NCBI GenBank assembly: GCA_029979265.1
Contig: JAPOHW010000001.1
Span: 372,001 to 436,000, forward strand
DNA length: 64,000 nt
Source: Actinomycetota bacterium
GTDB lineage: Bacteria; Actinomycetota; Acidimicrobiia; Acidimicrobiales; Aldehydirespiratoraceae
Direction of reading: 5' to 3'
The stretch's first letter is position 1. The number at the start of each line of letters is the position of its first letter. The position numbers were made by a program, and so were the translations under genes. A model generated the notes under the pieces. That model ran no database searches and had not been told where the DNA came from. It saw only the letters and a list, made by a program, of their open reading frames with translations. Shown here one piece after another: positions 1 through 9,650 of this stretch.

Positions 1-330
1 CTGTCCGGCGCCTATCTCACCACGACCGCAATCGTCGGTGCGTGGAGTGAGGGGCTCATCGCCGGGCGGGGCTGGATCGCAGTTGCGCTCGTCATCTTCG
101 GGGCATGGCGAGCTGGTCGAGTTGCCACCGGTGCGGTCATCTTCGGTTTCACACTTGCATTGCAGACCCGCCTGCAGCCGTTCGGCGTCGACTTTTCGCC
201 GATCCTGTTGTCGATGCTGCCCTACATTCTCACGGTCATCGTCCTGATCGTGATCTCGATCCGGGCACGGCACCAGCCGTCACCTGCACCGGCAGGACTC
301 GGCATCGCCTATCGTCGAGAGGAGCGCTGA
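1..330 (+). CDS. ABC transporter permease, C-terminal fragment (nucleoside/simple-sugar type)
   Basis: Frame 1 is open from the first base to a TGA, so this is the last 109 residues of a gene that begins outside the window; the track missed it for lack of a start. The segment SEGLIAGRGWIAVALVIFGAW and the following hydrophobic helices (GAVIFGFTLAL, ILLSMLPYILTVIVLIVI) are typical of the C-terminal end of inner-membrane permeases of BMP-type nucleoside/simple-sugar importers. It would form the membrane channel with a second permease, an ATPase and a lipoprotein, presumably encoded upstream. Its stop overlaps the next start (TGATG), which implies translational coupling. The substrate cannot be told. 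Confidence 0.8.
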   Translation: MSGAYLTTTAIVGAWSEGLIAGRGWIAVALVIFGAWRAGRVATGAVIFGFTLALQTRLQPFGVDFSPILLSMLPYILTVIVLIVISIRARHQPSPAPAGLGIAYRREER

Positions 331-1256
331 TGGAGTTTTCGTATTGGGCCAGCCCGTCGCAGCCCTGGGATCAGATCCTCGAGGGTGCTCGATTCGCCGC
401 TGAGGCAGGTTGGCGAGGGGTGTGGGTTCCCGACCATTTCATGCCAGCGGCCGATCCGGGCAACGGTCCGGGTCCGGCCGACGCCGAGATGGCGCCGTTT
501 CTTGAGGGCTGGATGCTGCTGGGTGGGCTTGCCACCGCAGTGCCCGACGTGCGCCTCGGACTCATGGTGGGGGGAAACACCTATCGGCATCCGGCCGTGG
601 TCGCCAAGATGGCGATCACGCTCGATCACATGTCCGGTGGTCGTGCGGTGCTCGGACTCGGTGCCGGCTGGCAACTCAATGAACATCAGCGCCTCGGTAT
701 CGAGCTCCCGTCGATCAAGGAGCGTTCGGACCGTCTCGAAGAGGCTGCGGCCCTGTGCCGGGTCATGTTCGAGGCTGGTGGACAGCGGGTCGACTTTGTC
801 GGCGAGCACTACACGCTCACGCAGGCGCCGGTCGAGCCCGGACCGGTCAACGGTTCGCTTCCGATTCTGATCGGCGGTGCGGGCGCAAAACGTACGCTGC
901 GTACCGTCGCCCGGCACGCCGATGAGTGGAACGCCTGGGGTCGTCCGGACACGATTGCTGCGCATCTGGCCACCCTCAGCGGCCACTGCGAGCAGGAGGG
1001 ACGCGACATGGCCAGTGTGCACGTCACCGCAGTCGGGCTCCTGATCCTCGTCGACGATGCCGAGAAGGCCGAGCAGATCCGAACCGGGTTGGATCACCGT
1101 TCCGGACTCGTCGGGACGGTCGACGAACTCAAGGCCGTGATCGAAGACTATGAGGCGGTCGGGGTCGACGAAATCGTGGTACCCGACTTTGCGATTGCGG
1201 GACCAGACAAGATGGCCACCCTCGAACGTTTCCAACGCGAGGTGCTGGGCAGCTAG
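330..1256 (+). CDS. LLM-class (luciferase-like) F420-dependent-type oxidoreductase
   Basis: A 308-residue luciferase-like monooxygenase-fold protein. The track starts it at 105, but the natural start is the ATG at 330 (MEFSYWASPSQ), overlapping the permease TGA. Landmarks are the N-terminal WGGVWVPDH-like strand (GVWVPDHF), GRAVLGLGAGWQLNEH near residue 110 and PILIGGAGAKRTLRTVARHADEWN near residue 185, all typical of actinobacterial F420-type LLM enzymes (TIGR03560-like). Such enzymes move hydride or oxygen using F420 or FMN. The substrate is unknown, and coupling to an uptake permease may mean it acts on the imported compound, which is inference. Confidence 0.85.
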   Translation: MEFSYWASPSQPWDQILEGARFAAEAGWRGVWVPDHFMPAADPGNGPGPADAEMAPFLEGWMLLGGLATAVPDVRLGLMVGGNTYRHPAVVAKMAITLDHMSGGRAVLGLGAGWQLNEHQRLGIELPSIKERSDRLEEAAALCRVMFEAGGQRVDFVGEHYTLTQAPVEPGPVNGSLPILIGGAGAKRTLRTVARHADEWNAWGRPDTIAAHLATLSGHCEQEGRDMASVHVTAVGLLILVDDAEKAEQIRTGLDHRSGLVGTVDELKAVIEDYEAVGVDEIVVPDFAIAGPDKMATLERFQREVLGS

Positions 1257-1263
1257 GCAGCCG

Positions 1264-1782
1264 CTAGGCGTCGAGCACCTTGTGCCGTGCGTCCTCCGGG
1301 CTGACCACCGGTTCGTCGGTCGACCACGGGAAGTTGATCCACTGATCGGTGCGCTTCCACACGTATTCGCACTTCACGAGCGAGTGCGACTTCTCGTAGA
1401 GGACGGCCGAGCGAACTTCACCAACCCGCTCAGCGCAGTGGTCGTACACCATCTTGAGTGTGTGGCCGGTGTCGGCCACGTCATCGGCGATGAGCACTTT
1501 GGCATCTTCCATGTCGACGAAGTCCACGTAGGGCGGGAGCATCACCGGCACGGGAAGGCGTTCGTCGACTCCGGTGTAGTACTCGCAGTTCATCACGTAG
1601 ATGTTTTTGACCGAGAGCGCGTAGCCGAGTGATCCGGCCACGAGAAGCCCACCTCGTGCAATGGCGAGAATCATCTCCGGCCGGAAGCCGTCGTCGGCCA
1701 CCTGCTGGGCCAACTCGCGTACCGCGGTGCCGTAGGTGACGTACTCGAGAATCTCGCGCTCGTTGCTCATCGAGGTGACCAT
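1264..1782 (-). CDS. Phosphoribosyltransferase (hypoxanthine/xanthine type)
   Basis: A 172-residue type I PRTase. The PRPP-binding loop is VLIADDVADTGHTL, with hydrophobic residues, two acids and TGxTL, and an early AIARGGLLVAGSLGYAL segment forms the loop that binds pyrophosphate. The family converts a nucleobase plus PRPP to a nucleotide in the cytosol. The C-terminal tail WKRTDQWINFPW resembles Gpt-like xanthine/hypoxanthine enzymes, so purine salvage is the likely role. The start could be the upstream ATG used by the track or the internal MSNEREILEY four residues later. It is transcribed convergently with the LLM gene, with 7 bp between stops. Confidence 0.85.
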   Translation of the reverse strand: MVTSMSNEREILEYVTYGTAVRELAQQVADDGFRPEMILAIARGGLLVAGSLGYALSVKNIYVMNCEYYTGVDERLPVPVMLPPYVDFVDMEDAKVLIADDVADTGHTLKMVYDHCAERVGEVRSAVLYEKSHSLVKCEYVWKRTDQWINFPWSTDEPVVSPEDARHKVLDA

Positions 1783-1816
1783 AGTGGGTGCGGTGCCGTG
1801 AGATGATCAGGTTCCT

Positions 1817-2266
1817 ATGCACAACTCCGACCCGATCTTCTCCGTCATGGACCGCTGGTTCCAGCACCTCCGGGGTGAGCTGGAAGGGGGCCTCGATGCG
1901 CTCCTTCATGAAGACTGTGTGTTCCTCTCCCCAGTGGTCTACACGCCTCAACGAGGGCGCGAGATCACCAAGCGCTACCTCACGGCGGCCGGCAGTGTGC
2001 TGCCCGGAGAGCACGCAGACGATTCGGCGTCGAGTGCCGGGTCGTCGGGTGGGTTCGGTTACACGAAGCGCGTCGTGCAGGGCACGCATGCCGTACTCGA
2101 GTTCGAGACCACGGTCGATGGCATGTACGTGAACGGCGTCGACATCATCACGTGCGATGACGACGGCTGGATCACCGAGTTCAAGGTGATGATGCGTCCC
2201 TCCAAGGCACTCGAGGTCGTTCGAGACCAGATGATGGCGACGATGGAGAAGTTCTCGGTCGACTGA
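1817..2266 (+). CDS. SnoaL/NTF2-like small protein
   Basis: A 149-residue protein with the layout of the cystatin-like NTF2 fold: an N-terminal helix (DPIFSVMDRWFQHL), a segment resembling PVVYTPQRGREITKRYLTAA where the family usually has a pocket helix, and a C-terminal beta sheet (AVLEFETTVDGMYVNGVDIITCDDDGWITEFKVMMRP). Proteins of this type bind or isomerise small hydrophobic ligands, but the catalytic identity cannot be assigned. It is divergent from the phosphoribosyltransferase and convergent with phoH (3 bp between stops). The fold call is moderate and the function is unknown. Confidence 0.7.
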   Translation: MHNSDPIFSVMDRWFQHLRGELEGGLDALLHEDCVFLSPVVYTPQRGREITKRYLTAAGSVLPGEHADDSASSAGSSGGFGYTKRVVQGTHAVLEFETTVDGMYVNGVDIITCDDDGWITEFKVMMRPSKALEVVRDQMMATMEKFSVD

Positions 2267-2269
2267 GCC

Positions 2270-3562
2270 TCAGCCGTGGCCGTCGAGCAGACCGGCCACC
2301 AAGGCGGCGACCGGGCTGCGTTCGCTGCGTGTGAGGGTGATGTGTCCGAAGAGTGGATGGCCTCGCAGGTGGTCGACAACTGCCCCGATGCCGTCGAAGC
2401 GACCGACCCGCAGGTTGTCGCGTTGGGCGACGTCGTGGGTGAGCACGACCTTCGAGTTCTCACCGATTCGCGTGAGTGCCGTCAGCAAGACGTTGCGTTC
2501 GAGATTCTGCGCCTCATCGACGATGATGAACGCGTCGGTGATCGAGCGGCCCCGGATGTGGGTCAGGGGAAGGATCTCGAGCAGTTCGCGGTGCATGACC
2601 TCGTCGACCACCTCAGGACCGGCGATGGCCTCGAGTGCATCACCGACAGCCGCAGCCCACGGCGACATCTTCTCGGCCTCCGAACCCGGCAGATAGCCGA
2701 GATCCTGACCACCCACGGCGTAGAGCGGTCGGAAGACGATCACCTTCGAATGGGTGCGCTGTTCGAGCACTGCTTCCAGCGCCGCAGCGAGAGCCAGAAC
2801 GCTCTTCCCAGTTCCGGCTCTACCGCCGAGCGAGACGATGCCCACCGAGTCGTCGGTGAGCAGGTCCAGCGCGATGTGCTGTTCACGGGAGCGCGGTCGC
2901 ACGTCGAAAACCGAACGGTCGGGAATGCGATGCACACGCTTGTCGTCACACAACCGTCCGAGCCCCGACTGCGATCCGGCAACGAGTGTGATTCCGGTGT
3001 TGACCGGGAGCTGTCGAGCCTCGTCGAGGTCGACGACACCCTCGTCGTAGAACTCGTCGATGACGCTGCTGTCGACGACGAAGTCGGTGTAGCCCGTCCA
3101 CGAACCGTCGGCCACGTCGGTGTCGCGGTATTCGGCGGCGTCGAGGCCCACCACTCCGGCCTTCAGACGCAGCGGGAGATCTTTCGAGACAAGCGTGACC
3201 GACAGGCCCTCGAGGGCAAGGTTGTTGGCGACCGTGAGGATCCGATGGTCGTTGGCGTCGACACGAAATGCCTCGGGAAGTGGCTCGGTGCTCGTGTGGT
3301 TGAGCTCGACGCGTATGGTGCCCCCGTGTTCGTTGACCGGTAGCTCCTCCAGCAACGATCCGTGGTGCTCGCGTAGCTCTTCGAGCGTACGAAGCGCACT
3401 TCGGGCCGCCCAACCGAGCTCTGGATGATTCCGTTTGGCTTCCAGCTCGGTCAGGACCACCAGGGGAAGAACGACTGCGTGCTCCTCGAAACGCTTCAGC
3501 GCCTGCGGCTCGCTCAGCAGGACCGACGTGTCGAGAACGTAGGTTCGACGGGTGCTCGTCAT
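2270..3562 (-). CDS. PhoH-family protein: PIN domain fused to PhoH ATPase
   Basis: A 430-residue protein starting at [16 protein letters not shown]; the track extends it upstream by 107 implausible residues. Residues 1-150 form a PIN ribonuclease domain (acidic residue in VLDTSVLL, E39 region, D-rich VDANDHRIL). Residues 225-430 form a PhoH P-loop ATPase with Walker [10 protein letters not shown] (about 246-254) and Walker B IIVDEAQ (about 346-352). PIN-PhoH proteins of actinobacteria (PhoH2 type) are RNA helicase/RNases in the cytosol. Length and domain order match the family. Its 5' neighbour on the same strand is 61 bp away. Confidence 0.9.
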   Translation of the reverse strand: MTSTRRTYVLDTSVLLSEPQALKRFEEHAVVLPLVVLTELEAKRNHPELGWAARSALRTLEELREHHGSLLEELPVNEHGGTIRVELNHTSTEPLPEAFRVDANDHRILTVANNLALEGLSVTLVSKDLPLRLKAGVVGLDAAEYRDTDVADGSWTGYTDFVVDSSVIDEFYDEGVVDLDEARQLPVNTGITLVAGSQSGLGRLCDDKRVHRIPDRSVFDVRPRSREQHIALDLLTDDSVGIVSLGGRAGTGKSVLALAAALEAVLEQRTHSKVIVFRPLYAVGGQDLGYLPGSEAEKMSPWAAAVGDALEAIAGPEVVDEVMHRELLEILPLTHIRGRSITDAFIIVDEAQNLERNVLLTALTRIGENSKVVLTHDVAQRDNLRVGRFDGIGAVVDHLRGHPLFGHITLTRSERSPVAALVAGLLDGHG

Positions 3563-3623
3563 GTTGCCCCCGAACCGTACGTAGGTTGCGCGCACGGTTG
3601 GTGGATGGCGGGGCGGAGCTGGA

Positions 3624-5294
3624 TTAGACGACCTCGACGAGGATGCCGTGCCATCCTTCCGCCCCGTCGGGAGCGACAGGTTTCGGTCCTTGCGGCTGGA
3701 GTACCCCTTCGCCGTCGAAGGCGCGCACGTCGATGCGGTGCATCCCTGGATCGGCGTCCCACTCGACCTTCCACTGGACCCAGGCTTCGTCGGTACCCGG
3801 CACGGCGAGATCGCACAGCTGCCATTCGCCCTCGTCGATTGCCACCTCGACGGCGGAGATCCCCCGGTTGGGAGCCCACGCAACGCCGGCGAGGATCTGG
3901 GTGCCGTGCTCGAGTCGTTCGCGGTGGCGGGGCACGTCGATACGCGACATGGTCTTCATCGGTCCCTCTTTGGACCAGCCAAGGTTGATCCAGTAGCCGT
4001 TGAAGTCTTCCCAGGTGGTGAGATTGATCTCTTCGATCCACTTGGTGGCGGAGACGTAGCCGTAGAGCCCGGCGATCACCAGCCGGGCCGGGAATCCGTG
4101 ACGCACGGGGAGAGGTTCACCGTTCATCCCGACCACAAGCAGCGCGTTGCGACCGTCGTAGAGCACCTCGGTCGGGAATCCGGCCGTGAAGTCGTCGACG
4201 GATCGGCCCACCAGCTGGGTTGCGCCCTCCTGCACCCCCGCACGGTCGAGGAGATCGATCAGCGGGACGCCGGTCCAGGCCGCGTTGCCGACCAAGTCAC
4301 CACCCACGTCGTTCGACACGCACGACAGGGTGATCGTCTCTTCGACCAGATCCATGGCGAGGATGTCGTCGTAGGTGAATGCGAGCGGATCGTCGACCAT
4401 GCCGGTGATTCGCAGCGTCCAGTTGGCCGGGTCGACCTGGGGAATCTGCAGTGCCGTGTCGATGCGATAGAAGTTGCTACCCGTCGAGGGCGTCACCCAA
4501 CTCGCCAGCCCGTCGATCCCGCTGAACTCGGTTGCGCTGACCTCACCCGATGCAGTCATACGGGCGATGGGGGCCCGGGTCGTGGTGGTGCTCGCCTGGA
4601 CCCGTTGGGTGGTGGTGCTCGGCAGTGTGATGCTCGCCCGGGCAAGTTCGGCCGCTGATTCTCCCGCCGCAGCGCGTCCGAGGCCGACCCCCGCCAATGC
4701 CACCGCTCCGGCGCCGGCGGACCATCCAAGGAACGAACGACGAGAAGCCGGCGGTTCGAGGGGGCTGGCGAGTACTCCGCCGGTGTCCCGGGACGGGTTG
4801 TTCGCTGTGACACTCGCTCGTGCTCGGCCCACCAGAACGAGCAGCGTGGCGATACCGAGCACGGCGGCGGTCAGCGCCCACAGCCAGCTGGCGACGACAC
4901 CGGACTGCGGGTTGCGAGCGGTTGCCCAGCCACCGAGAAGGCCGAAGGCGACAAAGCCCCAGATCCCGACCGCACGGGAGCGGCGAGCCGACCGATCCCC
5001 GAGCACGGCGGCGATGACGAAGCTGACGATCGTGATGCCGCGCAGGAGGTTGCCCTTCCCGGCCGATCCGAGGTTCTCGATCGACTCCTCGGCTGCCCAA
5101 CCAGGCATGTAGTCGATCACGAGCTCGCCCACTCCCAGCACGAGGCCGGGAACGTCGGTGACGCCCTCGATGAACTGGCCGAACCCGAGTGCGACGGCGG
5201 CTGCGCTCACGCCGGCAAGCCAACCCATCCAGGTCGGGACCGGATGCGCCCCATTCGTCGCTGCTCCGTCAGGTGTCGTCATGTCAGAAACCAT
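3624..5294 (-). CDS. Membrane-anchored sulfite-oxidase-fold molybdopterin oxidoreductase
   Basis: A 556-residue protein. Residues 20-160 contain about four membrane helices. Near residue 184 there is a twin-arginine-like stretch ([19 protein letters not shown]) with a further hydrophobic segment, followed by a Thr/Ser-rich linker (220-240). The sulfite-oxidase/YedY molybdopterin domain follows, with the conserved cysteine in [11 protein letters not shown] (about Cys325), and a C-terminal Ig-like dimerisation domain. It should catalyse an oxygen-atom transfer outside the membrane with Mo-molybdopterin. The fused membrane domain replaces the separate haem subunit of MsrPQ-like systems. The substrate is unknown. 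A start five residues in (MTTPDG) is equally possible. Confidence 0.88.
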   Translation of the reverse strand: MVSDMTTPDGAATNGAHPVPTWMGWLAGVSAAAVALGFGQFIEGVTDVPGLVLGVGELVIDYMPGWAAEESIENLGSAGKGNLLRGITIVSFVIAAVLGDRSARRSRAVGIWGFVAFGLLGGWATARNPQSGVVASWLWALTAAVLGIATLLVLVGRARASVTANNPSRDTGGVLASPLEPPASRRSFLGWSAGAGAVALAGVGLGRAAAGESAAELARASITLPSTTTQRVQASTTTTRAPIARMTASGEVSATEFSGIDGLASWVTPSTGSNFYRIDTALQIPQVDPANWTLRITGMVDDPLAFTYDDILAMDLVEETITLSCVSNDVGGDLVGNAAWTGVPLIDLLDRAGVQEGATQLVGRSVDDFTAGFPTEVLYDGRNALLVVGMNGEPLPVRHGFPARLVIAGLYGYVSATKWIEEINLTTWEDFNGYWINLGWSKEGPMKTMSRIDVPRHRERLEHGTQILAGVAWAPNRGISAVEVAIDEGEWQLCDLAVPGTDEAWVQWKVEWDADPGMHRIDVRAFDGEGVLQPQGPKPVAPDGAEGWHGILVEVV

Positions 5295-5349
5295 GTCTCA
5301 GGAACGCATCGGTACGGGGAATGGTTCCCGCAAGGCACACTGATGTTCC

Positions 5350-6381
5350 GTGAAGTCCGACGTCGTCCTTGCCGAGTGGGGAGCAGCCCTGGTCGATCCT
5401 GCCACGTGGCGCACCGTCGTCGCCGAAGCCGATCGCGGCCGAGTTGTGCGTGTCGACCGCGGCGAGTGCGATGTCATGACCAGTCGGGGCCGACGCCGGG
5501 TCTTCTCGGACTCGCAGCGAGCACAGGGCGAGATCGCCCCCGTCACCGGTGATTGGGTCGAACTCGCCGAAGCCGAAGGTCTCGGCCTCGTGATCGACCG
5601 GGTGCTGCCGCGCCGCACTGCGGTCAGTCGCCGTGATCCGGCCGAACGCGACCTCGAACAGGTACTGGCGAGCAACATCGACGCAGCTGCAGCAGTCCTC
5701 GGACTCGATCGTCCCATCCAACCCGGCTGGCTCGAGCGATTGCTGGTGCTGGCGATCGACAGCGGTGCCGAACCGGTGATCGTGTTGACGAAGCTCGACG
5801 CGGTTCGCGATCCGTCGGATGCGCTCGAGCTGGTCGATGCAATCGCCGGTCCGACACCGGTCGTCATGACGAGCGTTGTGGATGGTCGGGGTCTCGACGA
5901 TCTGCGAGCGTTGATGGGTGCCGGGCGCACACTCGGGTTGGTGGGCGAGAGCGGTGCCGGGAAGTCGTCGCTCGTCAATGGATTGGTCGGTGCGGAACTC
6001 CTCGAGGTCGGGGAGGTCCGAGCGAGCGATGCCGAGGGTCGTCATACCACCACCGCCCGTGAACTGGTGCTGGTGCCCAACGACGCAGGGATGGTCCTCG
6101 ACACTCCCGGGATCCGCAGTCTCGGTCTCTGGGAGGCGGAGCATGCGGTCGATCTCGTCTTCGGTGACCTCGTCGAGCTGGCTGCCGCCTGTCGCTTCCG
6201 CGACTGCGCACACCGCAAGGAGCCGGGATGCGCAGTGCAGGCAGCTGTCGGCTCGGGGACGATGTCGACGACACGGCTTCGTCTGTTTCTCGAACTCGTC
6301 GGTGAGCTCGAGGATCTTCGCCGTCGTGGGGAGGAGCGGCAACGACGCAGACGAAAGGACGGCACGAGACGAGCCCGGTGA
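5350..6381 (+). CDS. rsgA: Ribosome small subunit-dependent GTPase A (RsgA/YjeQ)
   Basis: A 343-residue circularly permuted GTPase. The order is an N-terminal OB-fold (to about residue 75), then G4 (LTKLDAV), then the P-loop GESGAGKSSLVN near residue 199, then G3 DTPGIRSLGLW, then a C-terminal zinc motif C-x4-C-x-H-x5-C (CRFRDCAHRKEPGC). It checks late 30S subunit maturation in the cytosol. The GTG start at 5350 gives the normal N-terminus. Its TGA abuts the reverse-strand stop of the next gene in a TGATCA palindrome. Confidence 0.95.
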   Translation: MKSDVVLAEWGAALVDPATWRTVVAEADRGRVVRVDRGECDVMTSRGRRRVFSDSQRAQGEIAPVTGDWVELAEAEGLGLVIDRVLPRRTAVSRRDPAERDLEQVLASNIDAAAAVLGLDRPIQPGWLERLLVLAIDSGAEPVIVLTKLDAVRDPSDALELVDAIAGPTPVVMTSVVDGRGLDDLRALMGAGRTLGLVGESGAGKSSLVNGLVGAELLEVGEVRASDAEGRHTTTARELVLVPNDAGMVLDTPGIRSLGLWEAEHAVDLVFGDLVELAAACRFRDCAHRKEPGCAVQAAVGSGTMSTTRLRLFLELVGELEDLRRRGEERQRRRRKDGTRRAR

Positions 6382-7893
6382 TCAGTCCGGCGCGTCGTCG
6401 GCGATCAGCCGCCGACGATCGACCTTGTCGGATGCGTTTCGAGGCAACTCGTCGTAGCATCGCAGTCGCTCTGGCAGCTTGTGGTGCGACAGTCGGTCCG
6501 CGGCAAAGGCGCGGAGCGTTTCCAGACTCGGCACGGGCGCTCCGTCGACCGGTACCACGCATGCCACGCCGATCTCGCCCATGACGTCGTCGGGGCGAGG
6601 GATGACGCAGACCTCGGCGATGGACGGATGGTCGACGAGGACCGACTCGACCTCCATCGGGTAGACGTTGTACCCGCCTCGGATGTACATCTCGGTCGAG
6701 CGACCCTGCAGGCGAAAGGCGCCGGAGGGATCGATCAGCGCAAGGTCCCCGGTACGCAACCAACCATCGACGATTGTCGCGGCTGTGCTCTGAGGGTCGT
6801 TCCAGTAACCCGACATCATGACGTCGGAGCGAAGCCACAGTTCACCGACCTCGCCGGCGGCGACAGGATGCCCCGCGGGGTCTCGGATCTCGGCTTCGAC
6901 ACCGGGTCGGGGACGTCCGATCGTGTGCAGCGCTTCCTCGTCATCGGCGTCGAGTGCCGTGCCGATCCCGATCCCTCCGCTCTCGGTCGAGCTGTAACGG
7001 ATCGAGTACGGGGCCCCGAACACCTCCCGGGCACGGTGCACGAGCGCCGGGGGTGAGGCAGAGCCTCCGACCACGATCGCCTTCACATGATCGAAGTCGT
7101 GATCGGTGATGGTGGCGAGCCGGAGGAGCAATGCGATCTGGGGAGCCACGCCGGTGACGGCCGGCATCTTGTGCCGCACGATCAGGTCGAGGACGGCGTC
7201 GGCTCGCCAACGATCCAGCAGGTGGGTGGTGCGGCCGGTGGCCATCATCCATGGCAGTTTTGTCATGAATCCCACGTGGGCGAACTGGGTGCTTGAGAGA
7301 CCGTGGCCACCGCCACCCCACGCGCCGCCCGAGTCGAGCTCGGCGATGCGAGTGAGTTGCCGGTTTGCATACCAGGCCCCCCGGGGCTGGCCGGTCGAGC
7401 CGCTCGTGAAGCAGATGCAGACCGGACGTTCCGGATCATCGGCAAGGGACGGGGCAGGGGATGCTTCAGCCATGCGGAACGCCGCCGAGACACTGGTCGG
7501 GTCGACTCCGGGCTCGATGATCTCGACCGGGCAGGAGACAGCGTCACAGCCATCGGCCAGCTCCGATGTGGTGATGACCAGATCAGGACGGAGCACGTCA
7601 AGGGCATGCCGGTTCTCGGCTGGCCGAAACCGTGGGTTGAGCCCTGCAGTGACTGCACCAAGGCGCGCCGCGGCGAGGAACAGGACGACGTAGTCGATCA
7701 CCGACGGAAGGACGAGGGCAACGACCGATCGCTCGCCGACACCGCGCCGGGCAAGGCCGGCTGCTGCCTCGTCGGCGGCTCGATCGAGCTCGGCGTAGGT
7801 GATCGACCACGAGCCGTTCGGCTGCGGATCGGTGACGAAGGCAGGCGTGTCGGCGAAATCGACAGCCGCTCGACGGCTGATGTCGGTGAGCAC
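6382..7893 (-). CDS. Class I adenylate-forming enzyme (acyl-CoA ligase-like)
   Basis: A 503-residue ANL-superfamily protein with the P-loop CICFTSGSTGQPRGA, the A5 region YSSTESGGIGIG, A8-like RSTEMYIRGGYNVYPMEVE and a C-terminal PRNASDKVDRRRL carrying the catalytic lysine. Two positions deviate from consensus: Arg in PRG instead of PKG, and Asp instead of Gly before the catalytic Lys. It should activate a carboxylate with ATP and pass it to CoA; chain length cannot be read. It lies 5 bp downstream of a second ligase on the same strand, so the two are probably co-transcribed. Confidence 0.87.
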   Translation of the reverse strand: MLTDISRRAAVDFADTPAFVTDPQPNGSWSITYAELDRAADEAAAGLARRGVGERSVVALVLPSVIDYVVLFLAAARLGAVTAGLNPRFRPAENRHALDVLRPDLVITTSELADGCDAVSCPVEIIEPGVDPTSVSAAFRMAEASPAPSLADDPERPVCICFTSGSTGQPRGAWYANRQLTRIAELDSGGAWGGGGHGLSSTQFAHVGFMTKLPWMMATGRTTHLLDRWRADAVLDLIVRHKMPAVTGVAPQIALLLRLATITDHDFDHVKAIVVGGSASPPALVHRAREVFGAPYSIRYSSTESGGIGIGTALDADDEEALHTIGRPRPGVEAEIRDPAGHPVAAGEVGELWLRSDVMMSGYWNDPQSTAATIVDGWLRTGDLALIDPSGAFRLQGRSTEMYIRGGYNVYPMEVESVLVDHPSIAEVCVIPRPDDVMGEIGVACVVPVDGAPVPSLETLRAFAADRLSHHKLPERLRCYDELPRNASDKVDRRRLIADDAPD

Positions 7894-7898
7894 GGTGG

Positions 7899-9599
7899 TC
7901 AGTCTTCGATGAACGTGTTCTCGGCATCACCCATCACAACCCGCTTCAGGATTTTGCCGGTCGCGTTGCGGGGGAGGGGGTCGGTTCGAATCTCCCAATG
8001 AGCGGGAACCTTGTGCGCCGACAGGGTCGCACCCACGAAGGTGGCGAGCTCGTCGGGGTCGACCGCCACGCCCGGGTAGGGAACGACGATGGCCTTGACC
8101 TCCGCGCCGAGTTCTCGGTGCTCGACACCGACCACGACGACCTCACGAACCGCCGGATGTTCGTCGAGTCGGTTCTCGATCTCGACGGGATAGATGTTCT
8201 CACCGCCGCGAATGATGAGGTCGGTGCGGCGGCTCGACAGGAACAGCAGACCGTGTTCGAGGCGGCCGAAATCACCGGTGCGGAGCCAACCCCCCGGGCG
8301 GATCGTCTCAGCGGTTGCTTCTGGGTTGTCCCAATAGCCGGGCGTGATCATCGGACCGCGCAACATGACGTTGCCGATCGCGCCGTCGGGCAGCACGTTG
8401 TCGTCGTCGTCGTGGATCGCGACCTCACAGGTGGGGATGGGATAGCCGACCGAGTCCGGGTACTCGAGGAGGACGTCGTCGCCGGCATTCGTCGCAAGTC
8501 CCGAGCATTCGGTGAGGCCGTAGCCCACACCGACGACACGCTCGGCGTGGGGGAGTGCCTCCCGGCACGCGCGCTGCAGTTCTGGCGACCAGACCGAGCC
8601 GCCGCCACCGATCGACGAGACCGTCGATGTGTCGTAGTCACGGAACTTGGGGTGCTCGACGATGCGCCACACCTGCGTCGTGACCCCGCTCAGACGGGTG
8701 ATGCCGTACTGCTCGGTGAGTTGCAGGACCTTCTCGGGATCGAAGCGACCGGTGGTCCACACATGACCGAAGCCCGACGCAACGGCTGTCACACAACACG
8801 AGTGGAGGCCGGAGATGTGGAACAGCGGGCTGGCGGCAAGCGTGACCATTGGCGGTGCCGGCGGTGCGTCGGGGTCGGCAGGGAACCGGAACGCATCGCG
8901 GGCGCCGAGGAGAAAGGCACAGCCCAGATACGCACCGAAGTTCCGATGGGTGATGATGGCGCCCTTCGGTCGGCCGGTGGTCCCGCTGGTGAACAGGATG
9001 GTGGCCGGGTCGTCCTCTGCGATCGGTGTGTCGGGAAGGGCTGCATCGGGTGCATGGGCGAGGAGTTCGGGGAAGTCGTCCTCGATCACGATCATCGGCA
9101 TGCCCGGGTCACCGGTGAGTCGCTCGGCGCGCCGGGTATCGGTGACCAGGAGCTTGGGAGACGTGAGGTCGAGGCCGTACCCGATCTCGTCCTCGGTCCA
9201 CCACCCGTTCATTGCGACGACGATGCCGCCGAGGGAAGTGACGGCCCAGAAGGTCTGGATCCACTCGGGACAGTTCGCTGCCAGCACCGCGACTCGGTCG
9301 CCGTGGCCGATGTCGTACCGGTCGCGCAGGGCAGCGGCGACCGATGCGGCATGGCCGATGTTCTCGGCGAATGTTGCTTCGCGCCCGTCATCGAAGACGT
9401 AGTAGCGGCTGCTGCCGTCACCCCCATGGTTGGACGAGTTCTGCAGCAACGCCCGAAGATGTGGAGCACGGTTCTTGAGCGTCGTCATGGCGATGCCGTC
9501 GACGGTGACTTCCTCGGTCTCGAAGAAACCCCCTTCGCCGGTGAGCATGGCGTCGACTTCGGCGATCGTCATCGTGGGTTGGGGTGGCGTACTGCGCAT
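7899..9599 (-). CDS. Acyl-CoA ligase (FadD-like, class I adenylate-forming)
   Basis: A 566-residue ANL enzyme with P-loop TILFTSGTTGRPKGAIITH, GYGLTECSG (A5), RTDLIIRGGENIYPVEIE (A8) and RNATGKILKRVV (A10 lysine). It should make acyl-CoA from a free acid for beta-oxidation. The ATG at 9599 is supported by a -10-like CAGAAT ending 8 nt upstream, with a CTGACG -35 18 bp further up inside a palindrome (leaderless pattern); the later MTIAEVD start remains possible. It is divergent from an acyl-CoA dehydrogenase and shares a 57-bp control region with it. Confidence 0.88.
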   Translation of the reverse strand: MRSTPPQPTMTIAEVDAMLTGEGGFFETEEVTVDGIAMTTLKNRAPHLRALLQNSSNHGGDGSSRYYVFDDGREATFAENIGHAASVAAALRDRYDIGHGDRVAVLAANCPEWIQTFWAVTSLGGIVVAMNGWWTEDEIGYGLDLTSPKLLVTDTRRAERLTGDPGMPMIVIEDDFPELLAHAPDAALPDTPIAEDDPATILFTSGTTGRPKGAIITHRNFGAYLGCAFLLGARDAFRFPADPDAPPAPPMVTLAASPLFHISGLHSCCVTAVASGFGHVWTTGRFDPEKVLQLTEQYGITRLSGVTTQVWRIVEHPKFRDYDTSTVSSIGGGGSVWSPELQRACREALPHAERVVGVGYGLTECSGLATNAGDDVLLEYPDSVGYPIPTCEVAIHDDDDNVLPDGAIGNVMLRGPMITPGYWDNPEATAETIRPGGWLRTGDFGRLEHGLLFLSSRRTDLIIRGGENIYPVEIENRLDEHPAVREVVVVGVEHRELGAEVKAIVVPYPGVAVDPDELATFVGATLSAHKVPAHWEIRTDPLPRNATGKILKRVVMGDAENTFIED

Positions 9600-9620
9600 G
9601 CGCGGGATTCTGCCACCGAT

Positions 9621-9637
9621 CCTGACGGTCCGTCAGG
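9621..9637. promoter_or_regulatory. Palindromic operator between divergent acyl-CoA ligase and dehydrogenase
   Basis: CCTGACGGTCCGTCAGG is a perfect inverted repeat with 8-bp arms around one base. It sits in the middle of the 57-bp divergent intergenic region and covers the -35 elements of both outward promoters. Size and symmetry are those of a TetR-family operator. TGACGG/CCGTCA-type sites are common for such regulators in actinobacteria (recalled). The TetR gene at 16470 is the obvious local candidate binder. Confidence 0.75.
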
Positions 9638-9650
9638 TCCGGCGTATCCT
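9622..9650 (+). promoter_or_regulatory. Promoter of acyl-CoA dehydrogenase (leaderless)
   Basis: The -35 CTGACG (9622-9627) is separated by 17 bp from the -10 TATCCT (9645-9650). The ATG at 9657 lies 6 nt after the -10, so transcription would start at or next to the start codon. The -35 lies inside the palindromic operator, so a bound repressor would block it. Confidence 0.6.
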
